Assembly: GCA_009103225.1 (NCBI GenBank)
Contig: RHPI01001037.1
Coordinates: forward strand, 596,487-660,486
From: Chlorokybus atmophyticus
Lineage: Eukaryota > Streptophyta > Chlorokybophyceae > Chlorokybales > Chlorokybaceae
DNA: 64,000 nucleotides
Reading direction: 5' to 3'
Shown: positions 26,555 to 36,390 of the stretch, in pieces
Layout: each line of letters opens with the position of its first letter
Numbering within the stretch: position 1 is the first letter of the stretch
Translations under genes and position numbers: made by a program
The notes under the pieces: model-generated
Database searches by the model: none
Told to the model about the DNA's origin: nothing
What the model saw: only the letters and a program-made list of their open reading frames with translations

Positions 26555-26851
26555 TTCCTCCCAACTCATTATCTGTGGGCTAGTGTTATCCCCCATGTCA
26601 CCTATCGGGCTCGCCGCGACCTGCCCGCCGCCGCGCAAATCGCGCTCCGCAGCTGGCCTTCGTCCCTGTCCCTATGGGATTGGACCCTCGTCACATGGCG
26701 CGCCAACACACGTCAAATCGCGACCGCTCCGGCGGTCGTAGGCCGTGAGTACCACCGCTTCAACGGGCGCGGTGCTTTCAGTTCATTAATTTGCCAATAT
26801 TTGCCTTGGATCGAATTTCACGGCAACTAGCAGTTCTCGTCCCTATGGGTG

Positions 26852-26916
26852 GGATTCGCACCTGTGCCGCTCAACTCCGTCACCACTGTAACATCGACGC
26901 CTTAGCCCCTAGGCTA
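26852..26916 (-). promoter_or_regulatory. tRNA-like A and B boxes spanning the repeat/PBS junction, element B
   Basis: The A box TAGCCTAGGGG (26916-26906) is in the terminal repeat and the B box GGTGCGAATCC (26862-26852) is just inside the element. Start-to-start spacing is 54 nt, the same as in element A, similar to tRNAs with a long variable arm. Confidence 0.65.
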
Positions 26917-26986
26917 CAGCAGCAAAAGTCGCTGCCATAGAAGGAGCCACATGCCATATAACCATGTCCCATACCATGGTGTGACA
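26887..26986 (-). repeat. Element B terminal repeat (5' side)
   Basis: 100 bp, about 80% identical to 26457-26554. Contains the A-box-like TAGCCTAGGGG (minus strand, 26916-26906). Confidence 0.87.
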
Positions 26987-27455
26987 CTATAACACATGTA
27001 CTTGCGGATTGCCCACAGGCACCACTTGCCTTGCGACTGTCACACTTATGGCAAATCGCACTACCACAGTACACATCATGTGGTTTGCCAACCTGGCTCA
27101 CAAACTTGTAACTGCCACTACCTGTGGCAACTCGCAATACTCGCGATAATGAAGGCTCACATGCCCCAAGCATTGACCAGCTCTGTGCTAGCCCAGAATT
27201 AATGCCTTGTGTAGTTTATCATCATTCAAGGCCCACATAGGCTCAAGAGCGGACCGCATGAGAGCACACGCCATAAGCACTTACACTCGCTTATAAAATG
27301 GAAAATCCCACTTGATCCCTTCTTACTTACATAAGCAAAGGGCAGAGAATGACTTTTGCCAGCCTTATAGGCGTGACATTCCTCCCCACTTGCTTTGCAA
27401 CAACCGCGTTGCAATAGATGGAACACTTGCACCAGCACAAGCCGGATGCGAGGGT

Positions 27456-27544
27456 TGTCACGATTTGGGAGAAATGATGAGAGACCCCACTCATAGTAGC
27501 CTCCTTTGCTACCATAGCCTAGTGGTCGGAGCCCACTTGTTACA
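27456..27544 (+). repeat. Element A terminal repeat (5')
   Basis: 89 bp, TGT...ACA ends, followed by one base and the primer-binding site. Confidence 0.87.
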
Positions 27545-27578
27545 ATGGTATCGGAGCTTGACGTCTCAGGTTCATTCC
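27515..27578 (+). promoter_or_regulatory. tRNA-like A and B boxes spanning the repeat/PBS junction, element A
   Basis: TAGCCTAGTGG at 27515-27525 fits the A-box consensus and lies near the end of the terminal repeat. GGTTCATTCC at 27569-27578 resembles a B box and lies after the primer site, inside a CAGG/CCTG T-arm-like stem. Spacing is 54 nt, as in element B. Confidence 0.68.
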
Positions 27579-27875
27579 TGTAGGGGACTGAGGCAGATCT
27601 AAGGGCAAAAAACGTTTGGGGCGGCTTGCCCTAAACTGGGCACAGGTTCGCAACCTGCACGCCGAGCCAATTTAATTTATGGTCGCGTGAGCGGTCGCGC
27701 CGCGATGGCAGGTTGCGCGGTAAGGATGGCAGCTGCAGTTCGGTCGGTTATGATCGTTGTAGGTTAGATGCAAAAGGCCGCAAGTGGACCGGTCGTGGTA
27801 TGGCCGTGACTACGTAGACGTGGGCTAGTGAGTGCTTCATTGGATAATGAGGACGTGGGTTAAAATGGGGAGGAA

Positions 27876-27992
27876 TGTCACGATTTGGGAAAAATTCTGA
27901 CAAACCTCACCCATGGTAGCGTCTTTTGCTACGGTAGGAAAAGACGCTACCAAAAGTGAGGTTAGCCTAGTGGTTGGAGCCCATTTGTTACA
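27876..27992 (+). repeat. Element A terminal repeat (3')
   Basis: 117 bp including a roughly 28-bp hairpin insertion relative to the 5' repeat, preceded directly by a polypurine tract. Confidence 0.85.
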
Positions 27993-28668
27993 AAGGTGAT
28001 CAATCCCCGATCGGAGGCTGCACTCCCTGGTGAAAGTAGTGCAAGTCGTGGCAGTGACAACCAACTGTAATACTGAGTACCAATGCGCGCGGTGTTGGTA
28101 TGTCATATGAAGAGGTTGTAGGCATGTGTACATGCTCTCAGGCTCTGAACACACGATCAGAAGTGGCACCTGTGGATTCAAGCTCATTCTCAAATCCTTG
28201 AACTTTGCAGCACGGTTGTTAAGCTGACTGGCTCTCAGATGGTATGTCTCTTTGCCATAACCAAGCTAGTCGATTTGCAAGGTTTCCAAGCTTCATAAAC
28301 CGGGTTGCCAACATAGCAACAAACTCAGACATGAGATCACTCAACTCTAACAGCCATTGGCTCCTCCCCACTTTGGGTAAGAGATACCTCACTGCTTTGC
28401 CATCATTGGCACACACTTTTAGCCTGTTTAGCAACTTGACAAACCATGTTTTAAGTGCATAAGCACAAGGCAACTGTTCCACATCAACCGCCATAAGATC
28501 CTCCCCACTTGACTTGTGGACTCCCAGCAGTGCCTTGCCATCATCTCATTCGAGCGCATCAGACATCTTATTAATTCTGCAATTGGCCACTGGTGTCTTA
28601 CTTACAGCTTTGAAAGCACAAAATTGGCAAATCGCAAGCACTGGCATAGCATTACTTACATGTGCACC
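27993..28668 (-). other. Native interior of the large LTR element, left part
   Basis: Sequence between mini-element A and the chromovirus. No coding potential recognised. It contains another purine run, AAGTGGGGAGGATC (minus strand, about 28513-28500), resembling the family polypurine tract. Confidence 0.5.
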
Positions 28669-28716
28669 TGTAACGGGAGCAATACTAATAGGGGTATTAT
28701 TGCTACGTAAATGACA
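28669..28716 (+). repeat. Chromovirus left terminal repeat
   Basis: About 48 bp, TGTAACGGGAGCAATACTAA... to ATGACA, nearly palindromic. Its right edge is less certain than its left edge. Confidence 0.7.
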
Positions 28717-28780
28717 CATCTGGTATGAATGAGTACATTAAGTACTTATTTATACCTCTTTTCTCCGGGTTTCTCGCTTA

Positions 28781-28828
28781 TCAAAGCTGATAATACTTTA
28801 TCAAAGCTGATAATACTTTATCAAAGCT
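28781..28828 (+). repeat. 20-bp tandem repeat in the chromovirus leader
   Basis: The unit TCAAAGCTGATAATACTTTA occurs at 28781-28800 and 28801-28820 with a partial third copy to 28828. It lies in the untranslated leader between the terminal repeat and gag. Confidence 0.9.
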
Positions 28829-29435
28829 TTGGTAAGTCCCAATGGGAGTAGAACCGCCTATCAAGCCTATTTGGTGTCGCATTTCATATATGCGATGACT
28901 ATAGCCAGATATCTATTTGGGTACCTCGTTGCTAGGTACCTTATCGATAGGTACCTGATCTTTGAGAACCTTATCGTTTGATATCTGAGCTCTGATTGGC
29001 TCACGTGAGATCTCTAACGGCAACCCTATCTATAGGGATAACATCTACTTGTGAGTTCAATATTGAGAGACATCAATGTGATATACTCTTGATTTAAAAG
29101 GCCTCATCAACTGATGGGATCGGATTCAGTCTTCTGCCACAGCGTCATGCTGCCGGCGGCTTGACAGGCTTGTTGTTGTGGTTAAACACAGCCTTTTGCT
29201 GTTTGGTAACACTCCGAATCCAGCCTTTCCTGTTTTGGGACTGGTTTGGACTCTGTCTAGGACTTAAGCAACTTGGGGTCAGGTTTTTATCCTCTCGTTA
29301 AACCTAGTCCATTGGTGAGGTTCTCACCATTCCATATTGCCTGTTTTGCAGACAAATGGAAGAGAATTCGGTGCCCACCTCGAAGGGGAAAGCTCGCATA
29401 AGGAGCAACCTTCTCGTGAGGAGGAGTTTCCATCC

Positions 29436-30551
29436 ATGGAGGATATTGCCAATTCAGATGATGCACCTAATGAGTCTCATGCTGCTCAGGCTGTGGATAA
29501 TTCGGTGGAACCAGACGGACCACCTCCACCACCAACAGGTCTTGAAATCATGATTCGCTTGACGAAACAAAACTTAATGGACCACTTTCTTGGCACCTAT
29601 GATGAGGATCCTCGTGAGGCAATTATCTCGCTCATCAACTTCCTCTGTAAGATGGCGGAAGCGGTCTCAAAGCTCACCACCTTTATGAGGCGACATTGGG
29701 AGGGTCAGATAGGTGAAGGCAAACGTATTTTAAACATGATCGAGCGCCTTCAACGCTCTGACAATGGATCACCTGTTCAGGCCCTCGCTCGCCCTGCCGA
29801 GTTTGTTCCCAACAAGCAAGCGGCCATCTTTTATTGGCTCTTGAAGCTGAGACACTATGTCAACTCCCTTCACATTCTTGAGGAGGGGAAGTTGCGTGTA
29901 GCTGAATTGCTGATTCCGAACGATGCTCTTGCAGAGTGGTACCGCCGTAAGCAACGTGATGCGAACCTTGGGCGAGAAATGAATCGGTTGTGCTGTTTTA
30001 TGGAGCAGCGATATGGTGGTGCAGATCCTGCCCAGGTTGCTCGCAACCAGTTGCATAATTTGCGTCAGAACAGTCGCCCGGTCCAGCAGTACATTCAGGA
30101 CTTCCAGTCGCTTGTCAGCAAAATAAATGCTGGCAAGTTACCTATGAGTGACGCTGATCAGCTGGACTTGTTCAGGCGTGGCTTGGGCACAGATCTCGTG
30201 CAGCATGTGGCTGTCAACCTCGCGAGCTTGCAAGAGTGGGCCTCAAAAGATTTGCCAATGCTAATGCAGATGGTTCCTGCTGTGGACAGTGAAAAGCGCT
30301 CGCATGCGAACATGCTGACCACAACTAAAGAGGCAGCCCCCGCATCAGCTGCAAAGCGCACGGCCACTGACAACAAGTCCTTCTCCTTTGTCAAGAAGGT
30401 AAAAACATCTTAGCCTGCTGGTCCGAATGTCGCTGTCAAACCTCACAGCCATATCATTTGCAACTTTTGCAAGAAGACAGGCCACGTCGAGGCAAAGTGC
30501 TATGCCAAGCAGAACGCAAAAAAGGCCAAGCAACAGAAGGACCAGAAATAG
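29436..30551 (+). pseudogene. Chromovirus gag with in-frame stop before the zinc knuckle
   Basis: The open frame runs to TAG at 30411-30413. The first ATG in frame is 29436 (MEDIANSDDAPNE), though the frame is open from 29337. The middle matches Ty3/gypsy capsid: FYWLLKLRHYVNSLHI, then EWYRRKQRDANLGREMNRL and LRQNSRPVQQYIQDF. After the TAG the same frame continues and encodes CNFCKKTGHVEAKC, a CX2CX4HX4C nucleocapsid zinc knuckle, with a final TAG at 30549-30551. So the knuckle is cut off by a single nonsense codon (or reached by read-through). Confidence 0.85.
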
Positions 30552-30969
30552 GAATTGTCCGTGGTTGGTAGTTTTAGTTGAGCACAATGACATTAGAAAC
30601 TCTGTACTTTTTGAGAGACTTTCCTCTCTTTACAATGTAAAAACATTATGGAAAAATGTGAGCACACCACCCATGTTAGCAAACACAACTGGTTTTGTTT
30701 TTATCAATGTTCCATTCTTGCTGTTGGTAATTGGTGTTAAGCAATTACGCGAGTTGCAACTACAACACGCTATCACTGCATGCGTAGTTATCCCTCAATA
30801 TCATGGCCCATGGTTGCGATTGTTGAAAGGGGAGAAGTGATTATGCAACTCTCACGCAGAGTTACACGGACATCACCATTACGAGTGATCTTTATCAAGT
30901 TTGCAGCACTGCTAATGTCGGAGTGCTAATCACGGCACTCCGACATTAGCTACATTTAATGGTCACTCA

Positions 30970-33900
30970 GTGCTACTCCAATGGAGATTGGAGAGTCAAT
31001 CTATGAGCACACCATGTACAGCATTGATCGATACTGGTGCAAACCATAACTTTGTTGAACATGCTTGGGTGAAACGTAATAACATACCTTTCATCAGTCA
31101 CGTCGCATGTACGTGCTGCCGGTTCCACCCTGAATGCAATTGGGGAGGTGAAGGGGCGTTTTGTTATTAACAGCCATAAGACCTGACCAACTTTCATCGT
31201 GGTGGATAAAGGTATCCCCGGGGTGGATGTTGTTTTGGGTAAACAGTGGCACACCAAAGCAGGTTTGCAATTAAACTCTCGAGCAAATACGTGCCATTGT
31301 AAGGGTAAACGTAAGGTGACGTTAAACGCGCCTGTACATTGTTCCGCTCTTCTCTGCTATGCTACTAAAACGTTGCATGCGTAAATGTAAGGAAGTATAT
31401 TTGATGCACTTACAGCAGGTTGAGACACCTGTTGAACATGCCGTAACTGACCCTGCGGTGCAATTACTTATGGAACAATACGCAGATGTATTTCAGGATA
31501 AACTCCAAGAATTGCCTCTTGATAGAAACATACATCATACCATTCCGTTGGAAGAAGGGGCAAAGCCACTTCAGGCGCCAGTGGCGGCCTATCCATAAAC
31601 TAAGTCCCGTAGATTACGCGAAAATGGAAAAACAGCTCAAAGAGTTATTGGACAAAGGTTTGGTAACAAAAAGCATATCTCCTTTTGGAGCACTAATTTT
31701 GTTTGTGCCCAAATTGAATGGCAAGCTACGCATGTGTGTTGATTACTGTGCATTAAACAAGGTAAATGTGAACAACAGATACCCTTTGCCTCGGATTGAT
31801 GATTTGTTTGATCAGCTGTCAGGTGCAACAGTGTTCAGCACGCTGGATTTGACCAGTGGTTATCATCAAATCAGAATTCACCCGCCGGATATACGGGAAA
31901 CTGCGTTTCGCACCCCAATAGGTCACTTCGCATATAAGGTGTTGCCATTTGGGTTAACAAATGCACCAGCTACATTTCAAGCAGAAATGAGTGCTGTGTT
32001 TGCTGACAAATTGTACAAGTTTGTACTTGTATATCTTGATGACATTATTGTGTTTAGCAAAACCCGAGAAGAACACCACAAGCATAAGGAATTGGTTCCG
32101 TCCAAATTGCGTAAACACAAATTCCATGCCAACCTGTCCAAATGCAATGTTGCAAATGACAAACTACCCTTTTTAGAGCATGTGATTGGCAAAAAAGGAT
32201 TGACCACAGATCGAAAAAAGGTGTGTGCGGTGAAGGATTGGCCACCACCCAAGGATGTACATCAGTTATGTGCTTTCTTGGGACTGGCTAATTACTTCCG
32301 CAAGTTGATGCGAGCATATTCCAACATGGCAAATCCTTTGACATCTTTACTTCAACAAGATGTTAGATTCGTGTGGACGGAGGCACACCAGGTTCACAGG
32401 CACTAAAGATGCGTTAACACAAGCCCCTGTGTTGACCTTTCCCGACCATATAAAGCCTTTCGTGGTGATCAATGATGCTTCCACCATTGGGTGTGGGACA
32501 GTCCCTCTACAAAATGACAGACCGTGTGCGTATAAAAGTAGAAGATTCAATCCTGCTGAGCATAACTACACAACCACTGAACAAGAATTGCTTGGTGTGG
32601 TGCACGCGTTGCGCACATGGCGTTGCTATTTGGAAGGAGTGGAGTTTTTAGTAATTACTGATCACAACGCACTCACATTTTTCCATACGCAACAAAACTT
32701 GTCAAGACGGCAAGCTAGGTGGAATGAGTTCATTTTTCGTTTCACTTTCACTTGGCAATACCGTCCGGGTCGCACCAATATGGCGGATCCACTAAGTCGT
32801 AGCCCTGCTCTTTTGGCACTTACGCGCTCTCGGTATACGCGTAATGCGCAACAGTGTGAAGACCCTTTCGTAAAGGAAATATCCACAAGTTATGCCTCAG
32901 ATGATTGGTTTCGCAGTCAAACCAACTTGCAATAGCTTACTGCTGTCGCAATTTGTGGTATAAAGGGGAGCAGATGACAATTCCCAACTCGGGCGACTTG
33001 CGTAGACAATGCTTACAATCAGTGCACGACCCGCCGTATGCTGGGCATTTGAGTAAACATCAAACACTCAAAGCAGCGCAGCAATTATACTGGTGGCCAT
33101 CGATGTTAACTGATGTGGATTAGTACGTTCGCTCATGTGATGTATGTAAACGTAATAAGCCATTTTGGAAAAAACAAGCTGGATTGCTTAAGCTGTTGGC
33201 AATCCCAAAACAGAAGTGGGATAGTGTTAATAAAAATTTGACTACTGACCTAACTAAAACAGCAGATAAATACATTGCTATTGTACTGTTTTGTCGACCG
33301 TCTGACCAAAATGATGCATTTTGCCCCGTGTTGCACAATTGTGAGTGCACGAGACTTGGCTCATTGATGTGTGTCAAATATGTTCAGAGTTCACGGTGCC
33401 TCGTGAACTCATCACGGATCGTGATCCTCGGTTTGTCTCCAAGTTTTGAAGAGCAGTCTGTGAATTGTTGGGGTTACAACAAAACATGTGGTATGCTTTT
33501 CACCCGTAAACGGATGGGCAAACCAAACGATCAAACCAAATACTGGAGGAAATGCTTCGCCACTATGTGGCTCATGTTCATTTTGATTGGGACAGGTACT
33601 TGCCAATGGCAGAGCTCGCCGTGAACAGTGCGTGGCAGGAAAGTGTAAAGGAAACCCCATTCTTCTTAAATTATAGGATTCGCCTGAACACACCGGTGTC
33701 ATAGCGCGTACCTCGCAATGCCCTACCTGTACCAGCGGCAACGGATTTTGCCATTGCTATGCAGGAACATTTGGCTCGAGCCAAGCTATACCTGCCAGAA
33801 GCACAAGACAGGCAAAAAGCTTATGCTGATACACATAGAACAATGGCCACTTTCGATGTCGGCGATAAAGTTTTGCTGAACGCCAAAAACATAACCGTTA

Positions 33901-34273
33901 AGGGAACAGGTGCCCGCAGATTGCTGCCCCGATGGTTAGGTCCGTTCTCTATCATTATTGGAGTTAGTACGCACGCTTATCGACTGCAATTGCCCCCAAT
34001 GTGCGTACACACAACCATGTGAACTTGTTGAAACCTTACCACTTAGACGGTAAAACACAGCCTCCACCACCGCTAGTTGAGGTGGACAGCGAGCTCAAAT
34101 ACGAGGTGGAAGCTATATTGGACCATAAGCTAAATAGTCGAGGACGCGCAACTCGCTATTTGGTGAAATGGAAAGGGTATGGCTCAAACCATAACAGTTG
34201 GGAGCCCGACAGGCATCTTACGCACTGCCGCGAGTTGCTTCGAGCTTATTGGGATTCACGTCATGTCCCGTAA
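30970..34273 (+). pseudogene. Chromovirus pol: protease, RT, RNase H, integrase, chromodomain (broken)
   Basis: The protease active site ALIDTGANHNF is at about 31020-31050. Reverse transcriptase lies in the 31486-32406 frame, with KLRMCVDYCALNKV, LDLTSGYHQI, LPFGLTNAPATFQ and the catalytic VYLDDIIVFS. A frame change near 32390 precedes RNase H (INDASTIGCG, TTEQELLGV and ITDHNALTFF, with D, E and D present). The integrase zinc-binding region (VHDPPYAGHL, then SCDVCKRNK) is split by a TAG at 33121-33123. The integrase core (about 33200-33660) shows several frame changes. At the end LLPRWLGPFSII leads to a chromodomain (about 34105-34225: YEVEAILDHK, YLVKWKGYGSNHNSWEP). RT, RNase H and chromodomain are well preserved; the integrase is clearly dead. 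Confidence 0.9.
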
Positions 34274-34417
34274 ATTGTGGGCTTGGTTTCATGACAGACC
34301 GGCAGTGCAGTTTTATTACCACACTATTTCCTGTTATCTCACGGGTATCGATTACTCAAACCCAGGTCTGATCAACTTGAGTTCAACGAAGACGTTGAAA
34401 ACCTAAATGAGGGGGGA

Positions 34418-34462
34418 TGTAACGGGAGCAATAATAATAGGGGTATTATTGCTCCCATTACA
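34418..34462 (+). repeat. Chromovirus right terminal repeat
   Basis: 45 bp and almost a perfect palindrome: GGGAGCAATAATA pairs with TATTATTGCTCCC around a 7-nt centre. Edges are fixed by the polypurine tract on the left and GCACC on the right. Confidence 0.85.
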
Positions 34463-34467
34463 GCACC

Positions 34468-36390
34468 CCTGGCTTCGTGCACATACACGTGTCATCACTG
34501 CAAACAGTAATGGTAAACTGCCCAGCTTGAGGGGTCTCAAACAAAACAAAACAGGTGGGTTGTGGTTGTCACCTACACTTTCCACCCCCTCTCAATAGCA
34601 GCGTTACTCCTGTAACATTGCAACTATCATCAACAACTCTTTCTCGGTTGCTGTGTACGCACATGCATAACCTAGCCTCACATTACTACATCACCTGAAT
34701 GGTCACCTTAAAGGGAGCGCTACTTAGCCTTAATCAACCCTTTCTCAAGACCTTGTTGTGTCTCTCCATGTCCGCATATAGCTGGACTCTACCCATACAT
34801 ATACATAGGCATGAAGACTTGCACAACTCGAACAAGGCCTTGCGTACTACACATTGTAATCAAGTGGCAAGCAACAAGTCTAAGCAAGCTGACATACATT
34901 GCCAGAAGACTCACAAAGTGACGGGGTTCAAGTCGCATTGGCAGTCCGCTTCATCACATGTAGCAGGGGTTGGGGTTTCTTGCCATATCGCTCTTCTCAC
35001 CTGCTTAGTACCTAATAAACACGAGACAGCTATACGAGATGCATCATACTTGACAAAGGGTACGACATTATGCCCATGTGCTCGCAAGGTCACACAACCT
35101 TACCGTGTTGCGTACATCGCAAGTTTAAGTATGCACATGTGTACTTAACTCATTCTCCCGCACAGCAATGTTGCATGAGCGGAGAAGCTGTGACATCAAG
35201 TCACTATAAGCGAGTTGCTTATCTATATTTACAGAGCAAACGTCCTTTTGCAATCTCAGTTGCATACATGTATGGCGTAATGCTTCATGTCCCTTCCAGA
35301 TGAGAGCATGAAATCAAACACTTCTTAGCTTGAGCCTCATCGAGCTGCATGCTCATGCTCAGCCGTGCCTATCAAAGGTTGAACCATCACCACACAGTGC
35401 GGTCACCTAACAGATGTATTCGCGTGCATACATGTAGCAAGTGCAGCAATAAGCCAATGCATGTGCAAAGCCGCTCACGGACAGCAAATGCACACAACTT
35501 ACACAGCAATTCGCTTGTAACACAGCCTACACCTGGCATGCACGTGTGCGTGCGGCTTCAAACAACACCACTTGATGCAGTCAACAAGACAGGATGCACT
35601 CGGGCGCACACGTGTGCAGCAGGTGTAGCAACAAGTAATCATGTGTGCAAGGCTACGCACAAGCAGCATATGCACACACTCAAACATGGACCAACGTGTC
35701 AAACATCCCTTACCTAACATGGAAGTGTGCATGCAGCTGAAAACAACACCACTCGGTGCAGTCACCATGACATGCACTCATGCGCACACATGTGCAGCAA
35801 TACACGCGCAGCAACACAATGGCACAACTCAGCGTTCCAAACAACCCGTAACTAGCATGGAAATGTGCGTGCCTCTGAGACATCATCATAACGGATGCAC
35901 ATGCACACACACGCGCGTACATGTATGTGTATGCGCATGCGCGCAGCAAAGTGCACTAGCAAGCAATTGCATGTGCAAAGCTACGCACTCGCAACAAATG
36001 CACACCACTAAAGCATGAAGCAGCTTCAGACATGGCTCACACCGTGCATGTAAACGTGCGTGCAGCTTAGACAGCAGCATACACATGCATGTACACGCAC
36101 ACGCACGCACACTCGCGCACACATGTACATCCGCGCAGTAAGTGCAGCAACAAGCATGTGCGTGTGCAAAGCCGCTCATAACAGCAAATGCACACAACTA
36201 GTGCACCAATCAGCGTGCAACATGGCCCATACTGTGCATGTAAGTGTGCACGCGGCTGAGTGTCAACAGGAACACCGCCATGTAGTGCACGCAAGCAAAG
36301 GATGCAACACATGCACCGTCTAGCAAGTGCACAAGCTGATGGACAAGCATGCACTGCTTTGCAAGGCTTGGAAACAAGTTTCGATTCCGA
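34468..36390 (-). other. Native interior of the large LTR element, right part
   Basis: No gag or pol domain recognised on either strand. From about 35420 to 36260 the plus strand is rich in ACACATGCA/TGTGCATG motifs, giving long but compositionally driven open frames. This region should hold the primer-proximal leader of the minus-strand element. Confidence 0.55.

Larger units (their letters stand above)
26457..26986 (-). mobile_element. Mini LTR-type element B (TRIM-like), with empty site known
   Basis: A 530-bp element on the minus strand, inserted in the 3' LTR of the large element. Terminal repeats are 26457-26554 (98 bp) and 26887-26986 (100 bp), plus-strand ends TGTAACATCG...TGACA, differing at about 20 positions. 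Flanks CTAGA (26452-26456) and CTATA (26987-26991) correspond to the single CTAGT at 36933-36937 in the sister LTR, so the exact insertion point and 5-bp duplication are confirmed by a paralogous empty site. One base inside the 5' repeat is TGGTGACGGAGT (minus, 26885-26874) as primer site. The polypurine tract GTTGGGAGGAA (minus, 26565-26555) abuts the 3' repeat. The interior is GC-rich and has no gene. Confidence 0.9.
25932..27378 (-). repeat. 3' LTR of the large element, interrupted by mini-element B
   Basis: Matches 36391-37310 from end to end except for the 535-bp insertion (element plus one target-site copy) at 26457-26991. It contains a CA-rich stretch around 26100-26150. Confidence 0.87.
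27456..27992 (+). mobile_element. Mini LTR-type element A (TRIM-like)
   Basis: A 537-bp plus-strand element inside the interior of the large LTR element. Terminal repeats are 27456-27544 (89 bp) and 27876-27992 (117 bp), both beginning TGTCACGATTTGGGA and ending TTGTTACA. The second has an extra inverted-repeat insertion (GGTAGCGTCTTTTGC with its complement, about 27915-27953). Flanks AGGGT (27451-27455) and AAGGT (27993-27997) form a 5-bp duplication with one mismatch. One base after the first repeat is TGGTATCGGAGC (27546-27557), 11 of 12 positions like the plant initiator-Met primer site TGGTATCAGAGC. The polypurine tract AAAATGGGGAGGAA (27862-27875) abuts the second repeat. The interior has no open frame. 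Confidence 0.88.
28669..34462 (+). mobile_element. Ty3/gypsy chromovirus with very short palindromic terminal repeats, decayed
   Basis: A 5,794-bp plus-strand element nested in the large LTR element. The 5-bp target duplication GCACC is perfect (28664-28668 and 34463-34467). The right terminal repeat, 34418-34462, is only 45 bp, begins TGTAACGGGAGCAATAA and ends ATTACA. The left one (28669 to about 28716) matches it for roughly 40 bp. A polypurine tract AAATGAGGGGGGA (34405-34417) abuts the right repeat. TGGTATGAATGAG at 28721 is a weak primer-site candidate. The order gag, protease, reverse transcriptase, RNase H, integrase, chromodomain defines a chromovirus. Stops and frame changes in gag, the protease-RT junction, RT-RNase H and integrase show this copy is inactive. 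Confidence 0.92.

Noticed and set aside
26852-26916. A genuine tRNA gene on the minus strand
   Set aside because: A and B boxes are present, but no complete acceptor and anticodon stems could be folded, and the sequence straddles an LTR/interior junction repeated in the sister elements.
28720-29330. A long (450-600 bp) 5' LTR for the chromovirus
   Set aside because: No matching sequence exists at the right end, where target duplication and polypurine tract define only 45 bp; kept as an alternative in the findings.
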